Shown in pieces: positions 1-9,859 of a DNA stretch of 64,000 nucleotides. The stretch comes from Puccinia triticina. Taxonomy: Eukaryota > Basidiomycota > Pucciniomycetes > Pucciniales > Pucciniaceae. Made by a program: the position numbers and the translations under genes. Where the stretch lies: NCBI RefSeq assembly GCF_026914185.1, contig NC_070566.1:3224001-3288000 (forward strand). Reading direction: 5' to 3'. Each line of letters starts with the position of its first letter. The first letter of the stretch is position 1. Below the pieces are notes generated by a model that searched no databases, had not been told where the DNA came from, and saw only the letters and a program-made list of their open reading frames with translations.

Positions 1-392
1 AAACCTTGGAGTTGGTGACATGTAGCAGACATCTCATCACAACCTAGCGCGCACGCGCGCGCTACAACAAACAAAACAGCAGACACAAAACAAAACAAAA
101 GGAAACAAGACAAAAACCAACCCTCCTCATCCAAACCCTATCCAACGCGCGCAGAATGAAAGAGGAAAATAACAAAACATGATGAAAGTGAAATAGAAAG
201 GGAACAAAGACATAAAAAACAGAAACAAAAAGAAAGAAGGAAAAGAAAACCTGAAACGTCTTGAGGATGCGCGCCACGCCGCGCCGCTGAATCTGGAGGA
301 AGCCTTGATGTCTTGAATCCTGACGTCCTCCGGCGCGCGCCGTGCGCGGCAAAAGGCTTGACTCCTCCGCGTGTACCAGATTGTCCACCACA
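1..392. other. gene-less, purine-rich stretch
   Basis: No gene is seen. The plus strand is purine-rich. Read in reverse it shows a GTGGACAA.. start, a long pyrimidine tract and a GCGCG-TTGGAT motif. The same order of motifs occurs on the plus strand at about 25606-25860, inside a hAT-type element, so this may be the edge of a related repeat. Open frames here are low-complexity and unconvincing. Confidence 0.35.
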
Positions 393-1251
393 ATGGTTCA
401 ATTAGAACAGCGGCAGCCAGCTCATGGGCCATCACATATGGATTGGGAAAACACTCATCAAGATACCTTAGACACTGATATGCAGAACCCAGTGGTAAAC
501 CAGCCTTATGTTATCCAAGATGATGATGATGTTGGATTTGCTTCAGATTCGACAGGTGTTCATCCGCCACCTTCAGACCATTCAGATGAATTTGACGCAT
601 GGGAGATATTAGGTGATCCAATGGAAGCAATTAATGTACAACCTCAAAATACCAGTCAAGCAGGTATCAATGCTCAAGATGATTGGCAGCCATTCTGGAA
701 ACAAGAGGTAAATTTCTGCCTATATATAATGTACAGTGGGTCATCTAATGTTTTTGGCACTAAATTTTTCTGCAATGAACAATGCAGTGCCAAAAACATT
801 AGATGACCCACTGTATCAATGTGCATAGTGATTCTCATTTGGTGTTTGGTGTTTGAAACCTATTGAATTTCCAGGAGTTCATGGCATGTCTTATTCTCAT
901 TGTGCCTGGCGGGAGAAGTTTCGAAGCTGCTTCAAAATGTATGACAGAGCAATACTCCAACTTCCAGAATTGGAAAAAACATTTGGCTCTTCCAAAAAAA
1001 AAATGGATGAAAAAAGGGCTGCCAGGAATAAAAATGTATGAATTAAAAAGATATTCAATGATACCTGAAATCCATATGCCATCATAGGATATGGGAAACA
1101 GGCCCCAATGAATTACAAGATAAAATAAATCTGTACAAGTTGGTTTTTACCACTGAATTCAATGCATGCAACCACATTGCAGCCGCCACTGCTCTAAAAA
1201 TGGGAATTCTTCCAGATTTAGCCTGTATTATACAGTTTTTAAATAGGTGAA
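393..1251 (+). pseudogene. remnant of a transposon-like protein gene
   Basis: An ATG at 393 opens a 105-codon acidic exon (393-707) with a QDDDDVGF stretch, ending in KQE at a GT donor (gtaaat). The frame resumes after an AG acceptor at 875 with EFMACLILIV and runs to about 1087. A further open segment (about 1092-1251, another frame) reads ELQDKINLYKLVF. The WxPF-KQE-FMACLI pattern recalls transposase-like proteins of basidiomycetes, but I cannot name a family. The putative intron (708-874) contains an 80-bp hairpin MITE. Frame changes and the lack of a downstream catalytic domain suggest a truncated, decayed copy. An expressed lineage-specific gene cannot be excluded. Confidence 0.35.
734..813. 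mobile_element. 80-bp hairpin MITE (Tc1/mariner type, TA target)
   Basis: A perfect 28-bp inverted repeat (734-761 and 786-813) surrounds a 24-nt loop. The ends read CAGTGGGTCATC and GATGACCCACTG, and TA flanks both sides (732-733, 814-815). TA duplication plus CAGT ends fits a Tc1/mariner-mobilised MITE. It sits in the putative intron of the surrounding gene remnant. A one-ended relative begins at 45583. Confidence 0.85.
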
Positions 1252-1383
1252 AGCACTGCAAATCAGTGCACCAGTCCATTTTATTCTTATTTAGTGTGTT
1301 GAATCATTGCAGTTGTGAAATGTAAATTTTATATCATGAATGCTTGATAAAGTCAAACAAGAAATAAGAGCAGTCCAATCATA

Positions 1384-1485
1384 CAGAGAAAAAGATTGAT
1401 TGGCTTTGGTGCAATCAGAGAAAAAGATTGATTGGCTTTGGTGAGGCAATCAGAGAAAAAGGTTGATTGGCTTTGGTGAGGCAAT
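1384..1485. repeat. tandem repeat, three units of 32-35 bp
   Basis: Three consecutive near-identical units (1384-1415, 1416-1450, 1451-1485) share the core AGAGAAAAAGATTGATTGGC. The first lacks three bases near its end. It lies just downstream (in plus coordinates) of the stop codon of the minus-strand gene 1500-2672. Function unknown. Confidence 0.85.
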
Positions 1486-1499
1486 GTATAAGAAAAAAA

Positions 1500-2672
1500 C
1501 TAGACATTATTTTTGCAAAGGGCAGTGGCCTTCATCACACCTCTCAATATCAACTGAGCTGGACCCCACTTCAGGCCCAGTGATTCCAACTTCTCACCAC
1601 TGGTGCCCTCAAAAGCAGTCCAGTGGAAGATATCATGCTTGGAAATGAAATCTTGGACAGGTATATAATCAGGAGGAATGTGACAAAGTGAAAGAAAATG
1701 TTCCATTGATGATGGCAATGCCAACATACTAGCTAGGCTTCCCACGACTTCTTGACGATTTGGATGGGGGAGAAGATCTGCGGCAAGTAATCGTTTTTGG
1801 GTCAAATGGGCTTGATGGGGATGCGGGTCGGGATAATCCTGTGCAGACAGATTCCAGGATCAGTACAGCTTTGGGCGCTGCAAGAAGCATGAATAAGCAG
1901 AAAGAAGACATAACATCTCGACATACTCTTTGCCCGGCTTGATAGGCTTCTGGGAAGGAGGGAGAAGCATTTGCGTCGGAATAATCCTGTGCACACAAAT
2001 CATGCGGTCAGCGGACAGGAGAGACAAACATAACTAAGGAAATCAACTTACAACCATGGTTAATAAAGCGGTGGGCTCAAAGGTGCAGATGTCCTCTGGC
2101 ATCTCAATGAAAATTGAAACCCTTGCATCAGGGGATGAGTTCTCCGCGGTGCTGACGAACTTGTCAAACACGCCGTTGGGTTCATTGAAAGAAAACTCGG
2201 GTTGGATGATTGAACCAGGGGTGAGGTGATTATAGTCCGCCAACTCGAGTATAATCCAAGACCAATACACCGCATCGTATCGCTCTGCTTGTCCCACCAC
2301 AAGGTCGATGGGGTAGACATTCTCTGACTCGGTCCGCAGGTGCTCCTTGACATGTGACTTGAATGTGGAGAACATCATGTCTGTCAGGTGCAGTTCCAAT
2401 GGTGGGACGTCACCTTCCGACGAGGAGATCCGCCGGCGTCTCACGGGACCTTGACCGCCCTTCTGTACCATTGCGTAGAGGCTGCAATGGATTCGAATGG
2501 GGATGGAGGAGTTAGGACCTCGGGAGACGGTCTCCCTCCCCGCATCATCGGAATCTGGGGTCTCATCGGAACCTCGGGCCAATCCGACCGTTTGTAAAGA
2601 GGAGGGGTGGTCAAACTCGACGCGTGGCGATTGTGTTTGCAGGTCTGTGGGAGCGGAGCGTTGGTCGGTCAT
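1500..2672 (-). CDS. SAM-like-domain family protein, intact three-exon gene
   Basis: Three exons, 2672-2052, 1986-1927 and 1838-1500, with GT-AG introns (gtaagt, gtatgt donors) all in phase 0, give a 339-residue protein from the ATG at 2672. An N-terminal part contains SLYAMVQKGG followed by RRRR. A middle part contains WSWIILELADY. The C-terminal exon has a SAM-like segment with HWTAF near residue 299 and WGPAQ near 318. The same order, including HWT-x-F and GPAQ, occurs in the broken gene at 3439-5219, so the two are relatives. The architecture matches a family I take to be expanded in rust fungi; its role is unknown to me. Exons 2 and 3 start with near-identical sequence (GATTAT-CCGAC) behind near-identical acceptors, suggesting a small tandem duplication. 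Confidence 0.7.
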
Positions 2673-3046
2673 CACGGGCGTGATGTGAGAGTTTCAGCGG
2701 TGGTGAAGGTCTTGAAGGTCTGCTCTTCCAAGAAGGCAAAACTTTAAGAGGCTCTCTGACTGACCGGAGGCACAGAGCCGTGGAAACCTCATAGAAAATA
2801 TTTCAGTGTGTGGTTTCGACAGCACACAATATTGGCTCCCACAGACTCCACCGGGATCAAATCTACCCGCGTGGAGCCCATCGATGTTTTCTCATCAGAG
2901 TGACGAGGATTTGACACCCCTGTGCATTTTCGACGGGGTGCCCACAATCACGGGGGGCACGGCGAAATCCACGTTGGTTTCACCAATCTGGTGCGACCTG
3001 TCGTATCCACACGGCCGCGCGGTAAGAAGTACCCCCGGCGTGTATA
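2673..3046. other. intergenic, upstream of the minus-strand gene
   Basis: No convincing gene. It lies between the start of the gene at 1500-2672 and the left end of the Tc1/mariner element at 3049, so it probably holds that gene's promoter. No clear TATA box or repeat is seen. Confidence 0.4.
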
Positions 3047-3048
3047 TA

Positions 3049-3165
3049 CAGCAGGCCCAAAAAGGCTTGCTAATTTTGCCGCGAACTTGAAACTTTTGGC
3101 CGCAGTTGCCAAACTTTGCGCAGCTGAAATTGGCCGTGCGCGCGGACCGTGCTCGGGGGCTCACG
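3049..3165 (+). repeat. left terminal inverted repeat of the Tc1/mariner element
   Basis: It matches the reverse complement of 8415-8532. It includes an internal imperfect palindrome (TTGGCCGCAGTTGCCAA). It may also act as promoter of the passenger gene downstream. Confidence 0.8.
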
Positions 3166-3438
3166 GGGGGATCTGCACCAGGCCTGAAGGCCCGCAAGCA
3201 ACCACCAGCCACCAGCCACCAGCCACACAGTCAACGCTACTGCAATCGGAAACAGCCAAATCAATCCCGCCCAGGAATTGGAAAGTTCTAGTGACACATC
3301 AAAACAATCAGCTTGGAAAATCCAACCAGTCTAACATAAGTAAGTTTTCTCTTTCCCATCATCCCTCTGTGTGTATCACCACCATCAGATCAAGCTGATG
3401 GCTCTCCACCTGTCACTGTCACCGCAATTCAAACCAGT

Positions 3439-5219
3439 ATGAATACTCAATCACATGAGCGTTCTATCTCTCCCTTGGAATACAACAAATGGTTCCATCA
3501 CCCTTTGACCCCACCCTTGGAACGCCACGTGCCAACCCTCTTTGACGGAACAAGGCATTTAGTTGAACTACGAGATCGGCGCCGTGAAGCCTTTGTGAGA
3601 AGTCAGTGTAGGCAATTGGTACTGGATCCCTCTATATTTGGCCCGGCATTGCCGGCAGCAGACTGAGAACAGCGTAGACAATTGGTAATGGATCCCTCAA
3701 TATTTGGTGCGGCATTGCCGGCAACAAACCAAGCAAGTGATTGGACTCAGTCTCAACCAGCATGTACTCAGTCTCATCAAAGCCAGCCTACCAACTCTCA
3801 GCAAAGCCTGGCAGCTTCACATTCAAATTTGGACAGCCATGAGTTCCAATTGGTATTGAGTTCACCCTGTACACTCCCGTTCCCCCCCCCCCCCCCCCCC
3901 CCCGCCTCTTAGCAACCCTTGCAAGCAACAAACAACCCTTCCAAATCTTCCACTATTCAAAAAAATCAATGCAGATGTTGGAAAATTGGTTGTTAATTGG
4001 GACTCACACAACTACAACATCAACAGTTTTAAGGCGGCCACAATTTTGACGATTCAAAATGACAAAGACAAGAGTGCCAGACTCTTTGCCCAGGCGAAAG
4101 AAAATGAAGGGAATCTCACATGGAACTTGATCATCCTGCATGGGGGCCCCTTTGCAGCAGCCCAGAAGAGACAAATTGACTGTCAGGAAACCTTCACAAG
4201 ATTCCTCTTGGCTGCCAAGGGCGCTTCCAAAACACACCCAATTGTTTGTTGCTTGGTTCAACAAGACCCAACTGGCTTGGCCCAGGTAAGCCGTACTTTT
4301 TTTCTTACTTTGTTTCATCAAGTATAATTTTAGCTCACTTTTTGATTCAATTTGTAGAAAGAATCAGCATACAAACACCTCAGGACAACCATGGATACCG
4401 GTTTGAGTTCTGTGGCAAATCCACCCGCCAATGGCCCATCTCAAGGAGTTCAGAATGCCGCCTTGCTGGCCAAATTGATCAGCCAGCTTGAAAGTATTCA
4501 CAAAGCCGCCCCGCACCTCACTGGGAGCCATGAGGGCCACTTCTTCATCAATCCAGCCAACTCAAACGAGTATCTTAATTTGACTGTGGGTCAGGCCAGT
4601 GCATGGGCCAAAGCAATTGTGAGTCAATATTGGTCTGAGTCTGACCCAATATTTGACTCAAAGCTGACATTGCATAAATTTAAAGCAAAACAATCCTGGC
4701 AAAGTCACTCTGCTGGTTCTGCCTCAGTCAGAACAGTTCCGATTCAGGACCGTGGGGGATCTACCACCACCTCTGTTTTCAGCTCCTGTGCCTGCGGCTC
4801 CAGCCTCAGTCCTCAATCCGTTCAACTGCCCAGGGATGTTCTACAATCCCATGAACATGGGCACCCCAACAAACAAAATGAATATGGTCAGCCCAATGAA
4901 CATGCCAAGCTCCTTGAACGTGCCGGCCCCCTCAGTTCCTTCCCAAGGATCAAGCTCCCTCAACGCCCCAAGGACCCCAACCCCACCAAACAATACTAGT
5001 ATGATCAAAGACTTCCTCCGATTTGCACATGTTGATCCAAATTCCCCCAAAGTCCAAGATGGAATGACCGCCCTTGGGATCACACATTGGACAATGTTCA
5101 AGTGGTTCAACACGCAGGAGCTCCACAATAAAGGCATCCCCAAAGGTCCGGCCCAATCCATTGCATTCTCAGCCAAAAAGTATGCTCATCACTTGATGAG
5201 AGGGTCTAGAACCCAGTGA
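3439..5219 (+). pseudogene. passenger gene of the SAM-like family, broken
   Basis: Coding sequence starts at ATG 3439 and is interrupted by an in-frame TGA at 3664-3666, inside a 66-bp tandem duplication (the motif RQLVLDPSIFG occurs twice). A 22-C run at 3882-3903 is followed by a stop and a frame change. The next exon (about 3986-4287) contains TWNLIILHGGPF and ends at a gtaagc donor. It splices to KESAYKHLRT at about 4358. Another frame change occurs near 4740. The last segment (4752-5219) ends in a SAM-like region with ITHWTMF and KGPAQS. The layout parallels the intact gene at 1500-2672. It lies inside the Tc1/mariner element, convergent with its transposase, so it is cargo or a second element protein. 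Role unknown. Confidence 0.65.
3882..3903. repeat. poly-C tract (22 C)
   Basis: A mononucleotide run inside the passenger gene, immediately before a stop and a frame change. It is a likely site of slippage or of assembly error. Confidence 0.9.
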
Positions 5220-5846
5220 GTATAACAGCATTATAGTAGTTTTTCCACCAATCAAGTCTCAAGTCTCCCCTTTTTTCATTGGTATCTTTTCTTTTCATTT
5301 TCAATCATGTTTAACCCACTTTTTTTTTGTTTCCCCAAGTCATTCTTTCCTCATGTATTATTTTTATTATTTAAAGGTGAATTGGGATTACACTCATTTG
5401 CATTCTAAACCGAGTAATTTGGCACACCATGAGCAGTAATTCATGTTGGAAGGCATAAATTGAGTGACAACTTGGTGCACAAGCAACCCAGTAATTTCTC
5501 AACTTGATTGTTTAATTTTTTATTTATTTAATTTCACCGGGGAAGAGAGACAAAATACAACATGTTTTTTTATTTGATGTCATGTTGGAAAACAAGTGAG
5601 GGGAAGAGAGACAAAAATACAACTATTCCAGATGAGAGACAAGATCAAGAGGGGTAAAGTCTAAAGTTATCTTCAGTCAGTGTATCCTGAGCCTTGGAAT
5701 AGGCTTTGCATGAGCTTGGGGGTGAAGGTAATCCTAGTAAAAGCCTCAATCTGCTCGCCATCTGTTTTGCTGCCTTCAAGTTTGCCATATTGTCTTAAAT
5801 TGGACTTTAAGACACTGAAAGCCTTTTTGATTGGGTTCATGTTGGG

Positions 5847-6787
5847 TAGAGATGGCCCCGGCGAACCCGTTGCGGGTACCTGCTATCCGCTGGCGGGTAC
5901 CCGCCACGGCCGGCGGGTACCCGCCAGCGGGTGCGGGTGCGGGTGCGGATGTCTGAGATTCCAGGAAAAAGTGGGCGGGTACCCGGATAATTCAACCCAC
6001 ACCCGCCCGCACCCGCCCACCGCTTCAACCGGAAGGCCTGATTCCTTCCGGTTGCCAAGGTTTTACAGCCTTGGCAGCCAGAAAAACCCACCTGGTCGCC
6101 GAGGACACATAACCTCATCGACCAGGAGGGATTCCTTCCGGTCACCGGGGCTTTATCTCGGCGATCAGGAGGAAAAAATCCTCCCGGTCGCAGAGGTTAC
6201 AAAACCTCGGCAACCAGGAGGATACTATCTTGGTCACGAAGTTTGTAAAACCTCGGCGACCAAGAGGAAATAGTCCTGTCCGCAGAGGTTAAATAACCTC
6301 AGCGCGCGACCAGCAGGTAACCTCCTGGTCGCAGAGGTTACCTCGCCGACCAGAAGACAACCTGTTGGTCGCCGAGGTTACCTCGGCGACCAGAAGCTAA
6401 CCTCCTGGTCGCTGAAGCTACCTCGGCGACCAGAAGACAACCTCCTGGTCGCTGAAGTTACCTCGGCGACCAGAAGGAAACCTCCTGGTCGTCAAAGTTA
6501 CCTCGGTGAACAGAAGGAAACCTCCTGGTCGCAGAGGTCTTATTGCAACCAGAACGGCTTCCTTTTGGTCGCCGAGGTCATCCCTCTTCGACCGAAAGGG
6601 GCCCCTTCCGGTCGCCGAGATGAGTTTCAAGGAGCGGGTATCCGCGGGTATCCGCGCGGGTACCCGCCCAGGCCGGCGGGTACCCGCCAACGAGTGCGGA
6701 TGCGGGTACGGATGTCAGGATCCAGTCAAAACAGGCCGCGGGTACCCGCACCCGTGCGGGTACCCGGGTGTGACGGAGCCATCTCTA
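5847..6787. mobile_element. 941-bp non-autonomous hAT-type element
   Basis: The ends read TAGAGATGGC and GCCATCTCTA. They are flanked by a perfect 8-bp duplication ATGTTGGG (5839-5846 and 6788-6795), as expected for hAT. Subterminal regions are rich in CGGGTACCCGC palindromes. The centre is an array of hairpin units. It interrupts the transposase pseudogene. Confidence 0.88.
6040..6640. repeat. hairpin-unit array inside the hAT-type element
   Basis: Degenerate tandem units of about 36-40 bp: CTCGGCGACCAGAAGG, AAACC, then TCCTGGTCGC-GAGG. Each unit is itself an inverted repeat (GGCGACCAG-CTGGTCGC) around a short spacer. No coding capacity. Confidence 0.8.
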
Positions 6788-8414
6788 ATGTTGGGTGAGT
6801 AGGCGGAAAGATAGACCAGATGACAGCCACAATCCTGGACAAGCTCCTCAATTTGGCCATTGTGATGGATTTGTGAATTGTCCATCACTATTACACTACG
6901 GGGTCCTGGGAATGAGTTCATGTTGGGAAGCTTCAAAAGGAAGGTCATCAGAATGAGAGCAAGATGAGATGAGATGAGGAGGAAAAAAACTTACTAAAAA
7001 ATTCTCTAAGTAATGCTCAAAATCAACTCGCTTGACAGTTTCTGACTGAATCACATTTGCAACCAGACCGCTGAGGGCCACAGCAGGAATCAAGTTGAAC
7101 CAGTGTGTGGCCCGTGCCACCGGAAGTCTTGAAGTCCTCTCACCAACTGGAGCCCAACCACGGGTACGAATGACACCGTCCAGACACACCCCACTTTCAT
7201 CTGTCAGGGAGAATCTTTTGTAAGCCAACAGCCAAAGCTTGGATAAAAGGTAGAGCAGAAGGAACATACCAGTGAAGACAAGGCATTCAGGGCCGTAATC
7301 GGCCATCAGGAAAATTTAATGAGCTCTCTGGATCGGGTCTTGATGAGGATTCACCTTCCTCATTGTCTTTTGACTCATGCGGAGGCAATGGTGAAGCTTT
7401 TTTGATATTGTTTGTGAAGAAACTTGAGTATTGCGTTCCTCAAGTAACACCTCCTGGATTTCTTCTGGGTAGATGGTTGGGTTGTCAGTGACCATCCCAA
7501 ATAGAAATGCACGTTCTTCACCATCAAGAGCTAAGGCTCAACCAATGGTTTGATAGCTTGCCGGATTGGTGACAACAGCCCGGGTTGTTTCATATAACGC
7601 ACACCAGCGTCTCAGGGAATCAGAGCTGATGTCTGATCCATTTGAGAGATTGATTTCAGCTAATGTCTTTCCCACAAGGGCGGCCCGAACCACAGTGTAT
7701 TTGAAAGATGCGGTATACAGGACAAACATTGAACCTAGAGAAGACAATTACTGTCAGCAATGGGGTACTTGAGAAGATAAGATTCATCTGGTGGTGATGA
7801 AGGTGGCAGTGGAGGTGGCTCACGTGTTTTAGATAGGTCGGATTATGGGATCAATTTGATGCAGCACTGGAACGTTCTGATTGCTGGGTAGGATTGATCT
7901 GACTTATTCCAACTGCCATGGGGGGAGTGCAGTATTTCAGCAGGAGATTTGAGAGAAGCACAGAGAACCACAGAAAGAACACTTACATGTGCTGGATTGG
8001 CCGATGGGCTTGACTCAATGCTGCACTGGATGGATCATTCCAATTTTTGTCAGCCATCTGTTCCTTTTTGGAAATATCATGATGAAATTGTAACCGCAAT
8101 AGCTTGCATGCTGTCCCATCCGCATATGCTTGATTGGGTCCACCATACAAGCCGTGAACAGCATAACAATTGAGTTGGGGCCAGTGTGAATTGGACTTAC
8201 CAGGGGTTGAGACCCGGTTATGATTCAGAGTGAGCAAAAATGGAAGCGAGACCGGCAACCAATCGTTCCAATTGCCGGGCGGGATCAATTTTTCTGGTTC
8301 CAATCACAGCCGTGGTGGCCTTGACGTTGGTGTTGGCGGTGGTGGGTAATGGGTGTAGTGGGTAGTGGGTTGAGGGTGGTGGTCAGTGGTCGGATGGATT
8401 GGTGGCAAGCTACC

Positions 8415-8532
8415 CCGGGATCCCCCAAGCACAGTCCACGCGCACGGCCGATTTCAGCTGCACAAAGTTTGGCAACTGCGGCCAAAAGTTTCAAGTTTGC
8501 GGCAAAAGTAGCAAGCCTTTTTGGGCCTGCTG
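8415..8532 (-). repeat. right terminal inverted repeat of the Tc1/mariner element
   Basis: Inverted copy of 3049-3165, ending GGGCCTGCTG before the TA duplication at 8533-8534. Confidence 0.8.
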
Positions 8533-8534
8533 TA

Positions 8535-9595
8535 CATTTGTTGTTGAGTTTTAACCTTGCACATTGAGGTGTATGCATCTAACTTAACTAAGTCCCTCTC
8601 TTTGTGGAGGGGGGACACTGTCCTGCAGGGACCCTCCAAAGGAGGGACTTATACACTAAGTGGACCCCGCGGCCTGAGAGAATCAGGAACTTGGCCTTTT
8701 TCAATCATGTGTAGCTTCATCACATCAAATTATGTGATTGAGTTGTAGGGGAACAAAAGATGCAGAACATCAAGGAGAATATTTCCACCTATTGTCCTAT
8801 TTTTAGGGATATGTAATGACATTCAAATGTCTTTTTTTGCAACTTCATCTAGTTGGCTATATCCCATATCACACATGTTGCACTGTACAGAATCTGGAAT
8901 CCATGATGTTACAACTCTGATTACAGCTCAACAAGAGGTGTTGAGGATGGGAAAAAATAGTAGAAAGATAGGGACAGCTTGGGCCATCCCAGAAATGTAA
9001 ACAATTTCAAAATAGTGTATGCATGCGCCTATGCATATGTTTTTTGATCTACAGAATTCACGATGATCAATCTCAACCCCGCAATCTGAACCTTCAATCA
9101 TTCACACTCTATTCGCCAACATCTTATTCTTCCCCTTCTGTTCCATCCATTGTCACCCTTCCATTCCATCCATTGTCACTTGTCTCCGCCTTCATAATTG
9201 ATTGCCAATTCTCATTGACTCCAATACTCCTCGAAGTCTTTCTTCTTTGTACAAAAATTGATCAAATCAAAAACTCAATCTTAACTCTTGTTGACTCTAA
9301 ACTCTCAGGAGAGCTAGATTCAGTCTCTGGGCAGGTAGACATTTCTTATCCTACATCAACAGCTATATCTTATCAAATTATTATTGACATCTTTATGCTT
9401 ATCATCATTCATCTTATGCTGTCTTGTTGTGGTATTCCTGGTGTTGAACTTCATCGTCGTTATCTTTGTGTTGAGATTTCTTTTTGATTGGGTTCAGCTC
9501 TTTTAGGTAGTTTTTCATTACACTTATCATTAACATTTTTTCATATAATACTAATATGTTTATTTTCATGTTGCTCAAGTGTATTTTACTTTTAT
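8535..9595. other. AT-rich intergenic DNA with a small hairpin repeat
   Basis: No gene supported. About 8571-8655 contains TAACTTAACTAAGTCCCTC and an inverted GAGGGACTTA. A similar motif (AACTTAACTAAATCCCTCC, then GAGGGACTT) recurs at 50341-50370, so it is a dispersed short repeat. Open frames at 9023-9487 look like chance frames in AT-rich DNA. Confidence 0.5.
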
Positions 9596-9597
9596 TA

Positions 9598-9796
9598 GGG
9601 GGGTTCACAATTGAATTTTATAAAACTTTGGAGGTTGTTTTAAGGTCTTTGTGAACATAATTTTAAAATTCTGGCAAGATGGCCAGAAAATGGTGTGACT
9701 GATCAATCAGTGCGATTGATCAACTTTTTGAAAATATGTTGTTAAATAGGTTAAAATGGGTCCTAAAGTTTGACAAATTTCAATTGTGAACCCCCC
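9598..9796. mobile_element. 199-bp MITE with G6/C6 ends
   Basis: The terminal inverted repeat GGGGGGTTCACAATTGAA is matched exactly at the far end. TA flanks both sides (9596-9597, 9797-9798). An internal palindrome (TGATCAATC..GATTGATCA) is present. A similar end (GGGGGGGTTCAAAC) occurs at 22079 without a visible partner. Confidence 0.8.
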
Positions 9797-9859
9797 TATT
9801 GAGTTCTTTGTTAAATAACTGTTGCAATAAAGTAATCTTCTACCATTTTCACATTTGTT

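Larger units (their letters stand above)
5673..8303 (-). pseudogene. DDE transposase (Tc1/mariner-like), broken and interrupted
   Basis: On the minus strand an HTH-like region (about 7740-7538, with EINLSNGSDISSDSLRRW) leads into the catalytic part. The first Asp is in FTDESGVC, formed by an intron joining 7270 and 7200. The second is in VMDNSQIHH, after an intron joining 6995 and 6930. The third motif is SPNMNPIKKAFS and ends in a TGA at 5673. Damage: a TGA after YQTIG, a TAA shortly before MADYGPEC, the third acidic residue replaced (NPIK where the family has NPIE), and a 941-bp hAT-type element splitting the codons between SPN and the NPI motif. Upstream exons (8303-7983, ending at a gtaagt donor) are uncertain. 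Clearly non-functional in this copy. Confidence 0.8.
3049..8532. mobile_element. 5.5-kb Tc1/mariner-type transposon with passenger gene
   Basis: Both ends carry the same terminal inverted repeat starting CAGCAGGCCCAAAAAGGCTT, flanked by TA at 3047-3048 and 8533-8534. The inverted repeats stay nearly identical for about 115 bp, with roughly eight mismatches, mostly transitions. Weaker similarity then continues to about 3290 and 8290 (both contain ATCCCGCCC-GGAATTGGAA). Inside are two convergent genes: a SAM-like family gene (plus strand, 3439-5219) and a DDE transposase with Tc1/mariner-type motifs (minus strand, 8303-5673). Both are broken. TA duplication, CAG ends and the transposase type agree with each other. 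Classing it as one element is strong inference. Confidence 0.8.

Noticed and set aside
9023..9487. 154-codon frame in AT-rich DNA
   Set aside because: No domain and low-complexity composition next to a MITE; it looks like a chance frame.
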